Made by a program: the position numbers and the translations under genes. This document shows, in pieces, positions 48,649 through 52,979 of a stretch of DNA of 52,979 nucleotides (positions are counted from its first letter, which is position 1; each line of letters begins with the position of its first letter). The DNA is from an uncultured Flavobacteriales bacterium (GTDB taxonomy: Bacteria > Bacteroidota > Bacteroidia > Flavobacteriales_D > Sanyastnellaceae). The stretch is from positions 1 to 52,979 of the forward strand of contig CALBSW010000099.1 of assembly GCA_937967465.1 (NCBI GenBank), written 5' to 3'. Below the pieces are notes generated by a model, which ran no database searches, was not told the DNA's origin, and saw only the letters and a program-made list of their open reading frames with translations.

Positions 48649-50162
48649 CAGGCTTCGCTTTCAGCGAGCATCTTCTCACCGGCCTCGATGACCTCGTCGA
48701 TGTTGCCCTTCAGGTTGAAGGCCGCCTCCGGGTACTGGTCGAGTTCGCCGTCGAGGATCATGTTGAAGCCCTTGATGGTGTCCTCGATGGAGACGAGCAC
48801 ACCCGGGATGCCGGTGAACTGCTCGGCCACGTGGAACGGCTGGGACAGGAAGCGCTGAACGCGGCGGGCGCGGTGCACCACCTGCTTGTCTTCCTCGCTG
48901 AGCTCGTCCATACCGAGGATGGCGATGATGTCCTGCAGCTCGACGTAACGCTGGAGGGTCTCCTTGACGCGCTCTGCCGTGCGGTAGTGCTCGTCGCCGA
49001 CCACCTCTGGGGTGAGGATGCGGGACGTGGAGTCGAGCGGGTCCACAGCCGGGTAGATGCCGAGGGAGGCAATCTTCCGGGACAACACCGTCGTGGCGTC
49101 GAGGTGGGCGAACGTCGTGGCGGGAGCCGGGTCGGTCAGGTCGTCTGCGGGAACGTAGACAGCCTGCACGGAGGTGATGGAGCCCTTCTTGGTGGAGGTG
49201 ATGCGCTCCTGCATGGCGCCCATCTCGGTGGCCAGCGTCGGCTGGTAACCCACGGCGGACGGCATCCGGCCCAGGAGGGCGGACACTTCGGAACCGGCCT
49301 GCGTGAAGCGGAAGATGTTGTCGATGAAGAAGAGGATGTCCTTACCCGCACCTTCACCACCGCCATCGCGGAAGTACTCGGCGACGGACAGACCGCTCAA
49401 CGCCACGCGGGCACGCGATCCAGGAGGCTCGTTCATCTGGCCGAACACGAGGGTGGCCTGACTCTTGGCGAGTTCGTCCATGTCCACTTTGGACAGGTCC
49501 CATCCGCCTTCCTCCATGCTCTTCTCGAAAGCCTCACCGTACTTGATGACGCCGGACTCGATCATCTCGCGGAGGAGGTCGTTTCCTTCACGGGTGCGCT
49601 CTCCCACACCGGCGAACACGGACAAACCGTCGTGGCCCTTGGCGATGTTGTTGATGAGCTCCATGATGAGGACCGTCTTGCCCACACCAGCACCGCCGAA
49701 GAGGCCAATCTTACCACCCTTGGCGTAGGGCTCGATCAGGTCGATCACCTTGATGCCCGTGAACAGGATCTCGGTGGAGGTGCTCAGCTCTTCAAACTTC
49801 GGGGCAGCTTGGTGGATCTCCCGCGGACCGGCCGATTCGACCTTTCCGCCGGCGATGCCGTCAATGGCTTGACCCGTCACATTGAAGAGACGGCCCTTGA
49901 TGGCTTCACCCGTGGGCATGCTCATGGCGCGGCCCATGACCTTCACAGGCATGCCACGGCGCAATCCCTCAGTAGCGTCCATGGCGATGGCGCGGACGGT
50001 GTCCTCACCAATGTGCTTCTGGCACTCCATGACGAGCGGGGGTTGACCTTCCCGTTCCACCTCGAGGGCTTCCAGGATTTTGGGCAGGGCCATGCCGGCG
50101 GGGAAACTGATGTCCACGACCGGACCGATGACTTGTTGGATGGAACCGACGTTCTGGCTCAT
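48648..50162 (-). CDS. atpD: ATP synthase F1 beta subunit
   Basis: 504-residue catalytic subunit. QQVIGPVVDISFPAG opens the beta-barrel; Walker A GLFGGAGVGKTVLIMEL at about 155; GERTREGNDLLREM with the catalytic Glu; Walker B ILFFIDNIFRFTQAGSEVSALLGRMPSAVGYQPTL; and the DELSEEDKQ (DELSEED) loop that pushes gamma. ATG 50162 is chosen because upstream codons are not conserved. A TATTTTTG box 53 bases upstream is an exact consensus. Other ATP synthase genes are elsewhere; a split atpDC unit is typical for the phylum. Confidence 0.98.
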   Translation of the reverse strand: MSQNVGSIQQVIGPVVDISFPAGMALPKILEALEVEREGQPPLVMECQKHIGEDTVRAIAMDATEGLRRGMPVKVMGRAMSMPTGEAIKGRLFNVTGQAIDGIAGGKVESAGPREIHQAAPKFEELSTSTEILFTGIKVIDLIEPYAKGGKIGLFGGAGVGKTVLIMELINNIAKGHDGLSVFAGVGERTREGNDLLREMIESGVIKYGEAFEKSMEEGGWDLSKVDMDELAKSQATLVFGQMNEPPGSRARVALSGLSVAEYFRDGGGEGAGKDILFFIDNIFRFTQAGSEVSALLGRMPSAVGYQPTLATEMGAMQERITSTKKGSITSVQAVYVPADDLTDPAPATTFAHLDATTVLSRKIASLGIYPAVDPLDSTSRILTPEVVGDEHYRTAERVKETLQRYVELQDIIAILGMDELSEEDKQVVHRARRVQRFLSQPFHVAEQFTGIPGVLVSIEDTIKGFNMILDGELDQYPEAAFNLKGNIDEVIEAGEKMLAESEA

Positions 50163-50215
50163 TTCGGCGATGATTGACGCGTGTGTAACGGGGTGAATCG
50201 ACCCGTATTTGGGCG

Positions 50216-50223
50216 CAAAAATA
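50216..50223 (-). promoter_or_regulatory. -7 element of atpDC, exact consensus
   Basis: TATTTTTG on the minus strand, 53 bases before the atpD ATG, so this operon, unlike others here, has a real 5' leader. Confidence 0.55.
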
Positions 50224-50337
50224 ACCCAAACGGACCACGTGGAAAGCCCTCCGTTCACAAGGTGGGCCACAGGAGTTTTCAACGCCATGAAATTTGCCTC
50301 CGGTGCCGGTTTCCGGGCGGGCGACATCCTGCCCGGC

Positions 50338-50345
50338 TACTTTTG
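50338..50345 (+). promoter_or_regulatory. -7 element of ribF, exact consensus
   Basis: TACTTTTG, 6 bases before the GTG at 50352; it decides the ribF start. Confidence 0.6.
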
Positions 50346-50351
50346 ACCTTC

Positions 50352-51323
50352 GTGAAGATTCACCACGGCCTTCCCCACTTTCCTCCCGGCCCACGCCGGA
50401 TCGTCACCACGGGCACCTTTGACGGCGTGCACCGCGGCCACCAGGCGCTGCTCGGCTGGATGGTCGACCGGGCCAAGGACGATGGCGCAGAGACCGTGGT
50501 CCTCACCTTCGACCCCCATCCGAGAAAGGTGCTCTTCGGCGACAACAGCGGGCTGGAACTGCTGCAATCCCTCGACCAGCGGGCGCATTCACTCGAAGCC
50601 ACTGGACTCGATCACCTCGTGGTACAGCCTTTTGACCGCGCCTTCTCCCGATTGCATCCGGTGGATTTCGTGCGGGACGTCCTCGTTCGGGGGCTCGGGT
50701 GCACCACCGTCGTCGTCGGCCACGACCACCGCTTTGGAGCAGGCCGCGAGGGCAATGAAGAGCTGCTGCGCGAATGCGGGGAGACCTACGGATTCGACGT
50801 CATCCACATTCCACCCCACATCGAGGACGAATTGACGGTCTCCAGCACCAAAATCCGACAGCGCCTGCGCGATGGTGATGTGGCCGGGGCCCACACCCTG
50901 ATGGGACATCCCTTCCAATGGGCGGGCAACGTGGTCCGTGGCGATGGCCGGGGACGTCACCTCGGCTTTCCCACCGCCAACCTCGACGCACTCGAGCTCG
51001 ACCAGATTCTGCCCGCAAAGGGGGTCTACGCCGTCGAGGTCGATTGGGAACACAATCCCAACGACCAGCCCCAGCCGGCCATGGTCCACATCGGGCCGCG
51101 CCCCACATTCGACGATGCCGAGGCCGGTCCGCGTGTGGAGGTCCATCTGCTGGGAGCGGACCAACCCGACCTCTATGGACAGTCGCTCGCCCTCTCCTTT
51201 GTGGATCGGCTGCGGGACGTCCAGAAATTCGAATCCAAGGACGACCTGATCACCCAACTTCACCGGGACGCCAAGGCTGCGACATCCAAGCTGCCGCAAC
51301 GAACTGACTCCAACCGCCGTTGA
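50352..51323 (+). CDS. ribF: Bifunctional riboflavin kinase / FMN adenylyltransferase
   Basis: Makes FMN and then FAD from riboflavin. 323 residues. The adenylyltransferase half has IVTTGTFDGVHRGHQALL, LTFDPHPRKVLFG, VGHDHRFGAGREGNEELL and ISSTKI-type VSSTKIRQRLRDGDV; the kinase half has GNVVRGDGRGRHLGFPTANL, GVYAVEVD and MVHIGPRPTFDDAEAGPRVEVHLL. No ATG lies before the first motif, so GTG 50352 (MKIHHGLPHFPPGPRR) is the start, supported by the -7 box 6 bases upstream. Diverges from atpD. Confidence 0.95.
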   Translation: MKIHHGLPHFPPGPRRIVTTGTFDGVHRGHQALLGWMVDRAKDDGAETVVLTFDPHPRKVLFGDNSGLELLQSLDQRAHSLEATGLDHLVVQPFDRAFSRLHPVDFVRDVLVRGLGCTTVVVGHDHRFGAGREGNEELLRECGETYGFDVIHIPPHIEDELTVSSTKIRQRLRDGDVAGAHTLMGHPFQWAGNVVRGDGRGRHLGFPTANLDALELDQILPAKGVYAVEVDWEHNPNDQPQPAMVHIGPRPTFDDAEAGPRVEVHLLGADQPDLYGQSLALSFVDRLRDVQKFESKDDLITQLHRDAKAATSKLPQRTDSNRR

Positions 51324-51330
51324 TTGCACG

Positions 51331-51933
51331 ATGGCCCGCCCTCTGACCCGCCTTCTGCTCCTGGCCACAGTGCTGCTCTCGGTCCACACGACCCGGGGGC
51401 AAGCAGGCTGGGACACAGCGCGGGTCTGGACCGATTTTGAAGCCGCCCTCCAGCGGCCAGAACGGGTGCTTCGCCTGGACCTGTCGAAGGCCAAATGGAA
51501 GGAGGTGGACCACCGGCTGCGCCGCTTCCGCAACCTCCGCGAATTGGTGCTGGACAAAAACCGCATCGACACCATTCCCCCGTGGATGGGCGAGCTCAAA
51601 ACGGTGGAGCGTCTGAGCCTGAGGTCCAATCGAATTCGCTTTCTCCCTCCCAGCATCCTCGACATGGAAAACCTCCGGGAACTCGACGTCGCAGACAACG
51701 AGGTGGAGGGCATTCCCGAAGACATCGACCACCTTCAGAATCTGCGACACCTCATCCTCTGGTCCAACCTCATTGGCCACTTCCCCCCTTCCCTGAGCCA
51801 GCTCGACAGTTTGCAGACCCTCGATTTGCTGCACAACGAAATGTCCGTCGAGGAGCAGACGTGGGTGCGGGAACTCCTGCCGGGAAGGACGCTGCATTTC
51901 AGTGAACCCTGCCGATGTCGGTTCGACGATTGA
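51331..51933 (+). CDS. Secreted leucine-rich-repeat protein
   Basis: 200 residues. Signal peptide LTRLLLLATVLLSVHTTRGQ, then about five LRRs of the 23-residue bacterial type: FRNLRELVLDKNRIDTIPPW, LKTVERLSLRSNRIRFLPPS, MENLRELDVADNEVEGIPED, LQNLRHLILWSNLIGHFPPS, LDSLQTLDLLHNEMS. It ends in CRCRFDD. Probably binds another protein at the cell surface or periplasm; partner unknown. It starts 7 bases after ribF and overlaps the kinase gene downstream by 19 bases. Confidence 0.87.
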   Translation: MARPLTRLLLLATVLLSVHTTRGQAGWDTARVWTDFEAALQRPERVLRLDLSKAKWKEVDHRLRRFRNLRELVLDKNRIDTIPPWMGELKTVERLSLRSNRIRFLPPSILDMENLRELDVADNEVEGIPEDIDHLQNLRHLILWSNLIGHFPPSLSQLDSLQTLDLLHNEMSVEEQTWVRELLPGRTLHFSEPCRCRFDD

Positions 51934-52454
51934 ACCGCCCCCCAATCGTGGTGCTCACCGGGGTCGAGAATGCCGGGAAGTCCACGTTGTCTGCCGCATT
52001 GTCTGCCGCACTCGGTTGGCCCCTGCTGGAAGAGGCGGCACGCACCGATGCAGCCGTGGTCGAAGGACGGACCACCCCCGAAGACCTGAAACGTCTGCTG
52101 TCTGGTTTCCGTGACACGTTGGGTGCCCTGCTCGGGCAAGGGGCGCCGGGCATCCTCTGCGATACCGGGGCGCTCGTCCTCGAAATGTGGTCGGAAACCG
52201 CCTTCGACACCGCCCTTCCTGGCGCCGCTTCCCTTCAAAGCCAAACGGACCTCCACCTGCTTTGTCGGACGTTGCCGCACTGGGAGGCGGACCCCTTGCG
52301 GTCCATGCCCGAGCTCGACGCCCGGCAGCAATTGGAAGCCCAATACGTGCTACGGCTTGACGACCGCAAGCTGCCGTGGATCGATGTGCCGGTCCTGCCG
52401 TTGGAAGAGCGCGTTGAATTCGCGCGTCATGCCATCTTGAGCGCCTTGACATGA
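51915..52454 (+). CDS. NadR-like P-loop kinase (probable ribosylnicotinamide kinase)
   Basis: 179 residues with a P-loop GVENAGKST at 16-24, EEAARTD (the EYAR-like acidic region), LCDTGALVLEMWSE and LHLLCRTLPHWEADPLRSMP, which follow the order of motifs in the kinase domain of NadR (AAA_28-type). No nucleotidyltransferase domain is present. The next gene, overlapping by 4 bases, is pnuC, whose usual partner is a nicotinamide riboside kinase that traps the vitamin inside the cell. That context makes the assignment likely but not proven. Confidence 0.8.
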   Translation: MSVRRLNRPPIVVLTGVENAGKSTLSAALSAALGWPLLEEAARTDAAVVEGRTTPEDLKRLLSGFRDTLGALLGQGAPGILCDTGALVLEMWSETAFDTALPGAASLQSQTDLHLLCRTLPHWEADPLRSMPELDARQQLEAQYVLRLDDRKLPWIDVPVLPLEERVEFARHAILSALT

Positions 52455-52979
52455 GTGCGGACCACCCCCCATTGACCCCGACCCGCTTCGAACGCACCAC
52501 CGAAGCCATGGCCGTGCTGCTCAGCTTGGGCTATACCTGGGGTTACCTCCAAGGCTGGACACCGTGGTGCTTCCTGCCAGCCGCCCTGGGCGCAGCCATG
52601 CTCGGTTGGCTTTGCTGGCGGCGCAACATCCTCGCGGAGGCCGCCCTGCAAGGCTTCTACGTGGCCTTCGCGGGCTATGGCGCCTGGCTGTCTTCCAACG
52701 TCCAGGATTGGACCCCGCAGTCGGAGCCTTTGGCCTGGCACCTTGTTGCCATCGGCATCACCACAGCCATCACGTTGCTCACCGCATGGGGCCTCCGCCG
52801 CTACACGCGCAGTGCGTTGCCCCTGCCCGACGCGTTCACCACCGTGTTCAGCCTGTGGGCCACCTGGCTGATGGTCGAGAACCACCACGCCAACTGGGCT
52901 TATTGGATCGCCATCGATGCGGTTGCCATCGTCCTGTACGCAAAGCGCGGCCTTCCTCTCGGGGCCGCGCTCTACGCCA
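52451..52979 (+). CDS. pnuC: PnuC-family nicotinamide riboside transporter, N-terminal part (cut by window edge)
   Basis: 176 residues visible; the gene runs off the right edge. Membrane protein with helices such as AMAVLLSLGYTWGYLQG and AIGITTAITLLTAWGL, and the family signature WLMVENHHANWAYWIAIDAVAIVLYAKRGL, with the Asn/Trp/Asp residues that line the nicotinamide riboside site. Facilitates uptake of nicotinamide riboside, driven by the kinase encoded just upstream. ATG 52451 overlaps the kinase stop (ATGA). Confidence 0.92.
   Translation, partial: MSADHPPLTPTRFERTTEAMAVLLSLGYTWGYLQGWTPWCFLPAALGAAMLGWLCWRRNILAEAALQGFYVAFAGYGAWLSSNVQDWTPQSEPLAWHLVAIGITTAITLLTAWGLRRYTRSALPLPDAFTTVFSLWATWLMVENHHANWAYWIAIDAVAIVLYAKRGLPLGAALYA

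Noticed and set aside
48831..50177. A 448-residue open frame on the plus strand opposite atpD
   Set aside because: atpD on the minus strand is certain; the opposite frame is an antisense artefact without any recognised domain.
50287..50346. A 19-codon open frame (MKFASGAGFRAGDILPGYF) before ribF, possible leader peptide or riboswitch region
   Set aside because: Its stop lies in the ribF -7 element, so it could not be in the ribF mRNA; no FMN-riboswitch-like conserved sequence is visible.

Overview
The window is a GC-rich, gene-dense chromosomal stretch from a member of the Bacteroidota, most likely a Flavobacteriales-type lineage. The evidence is a secreted PKD-repeat protein with a gliding-motility/type IX secretion C-terminal domain followed by a PorP/SprF outer-membrane protein, two RemB/Wzi-like barrels, the lineage's usual cytochrome oxidase assembly order (ctaB, two subunit III genes, subunit IV, SCO, DUF420), a short ATP synthase epsilon subunit beside atpD, and recurrent TAnnTTTG-like -7 promoter elements instead of clear Shine-Dalgarno sites. 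I see no rRNA, tRNA, CRISPR array, prophage, transposase or integron. No gap between genes exceeds about 190 bases.

Layout. 1-9.3 kb is mostly envelope and polysaccharide: a DegT-type sugar aminotransferase (cut by the window edge), ruvC, a UPF0104 membrane protein overlapping a family 2 glycosyltransferase, a DppC-like permease, GDP-L-fucose synthase, and two RemB/Wzi-like barrels flanking a WecA/TagO-like glycan initiator. 9.4-14.6 kb is a cytochrome c oxidase assembly/structural operon. 14.6-19.3 kb holds an OmpA-like protein, a TolC-HlyD efflux pair, tsaB and a Rieske-like lipoprotein, closed by a strong terminator. 19.4-24.8 kb carries ahcY, a phosphopantetheinyl transferase, rpmH, an MsbA-type ABC exporter and gmd, whose product feeds the GDP-fucose synthase encoded 19 kb away. 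24.8-28.0 kb is an AddA-like helicase-nuclease; its AddB-like partner is at 39.9-42.8 kb. 28.2-31.3 kb is an MbnP-MbnH pair followed by a non-canonical Nramp-family transporter. 31.4-37.4 kb is the large type IX secretion substrate, split by one in-frame TAG, and its PorP/SprF neighbour. 37.4-52.98 kb holds murB with a small unknown gene, a TlpA-TPR-AddB-glycosyltransferase-flippase run, a DUF2147 protein, yihY-nadC, rlmH, atpDC, ribF, an LRR protein and a NadR-like kinase with PnuC.

How the genes work together. Gmd and Fcl make GDP-L-fucose. The aminotransferase, WecA-like enzyme, glycosyltransferases, flippase and Wzi/RemB-like barrels suit a surface polysaccharide route. The oxidase cluster and atpDC serve respiration. 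nadC, the NadR-like kinase and PnuC cover NAD synthesis and salvage, and ribF makes FMN/FAD.

Most notable observations: (1) -7 promoter elements lie only 4-6 bases before many start codons, suggesting leaderless mRNAs, and at five junctions the stop codon of the upstream gene supplies the TA of the next promoter; (2) a single amber codon interrupts an otherwise continuous 1649-codon adhesin gene; (3) an MbnP/MbnH (tryptophan-to-kynurenine, copper-binding) pair sits next to an Nramp-like transporter lacking the usual metal-site motif; (4) one polypeptide holds two SCO domains, the first without metal ligands.
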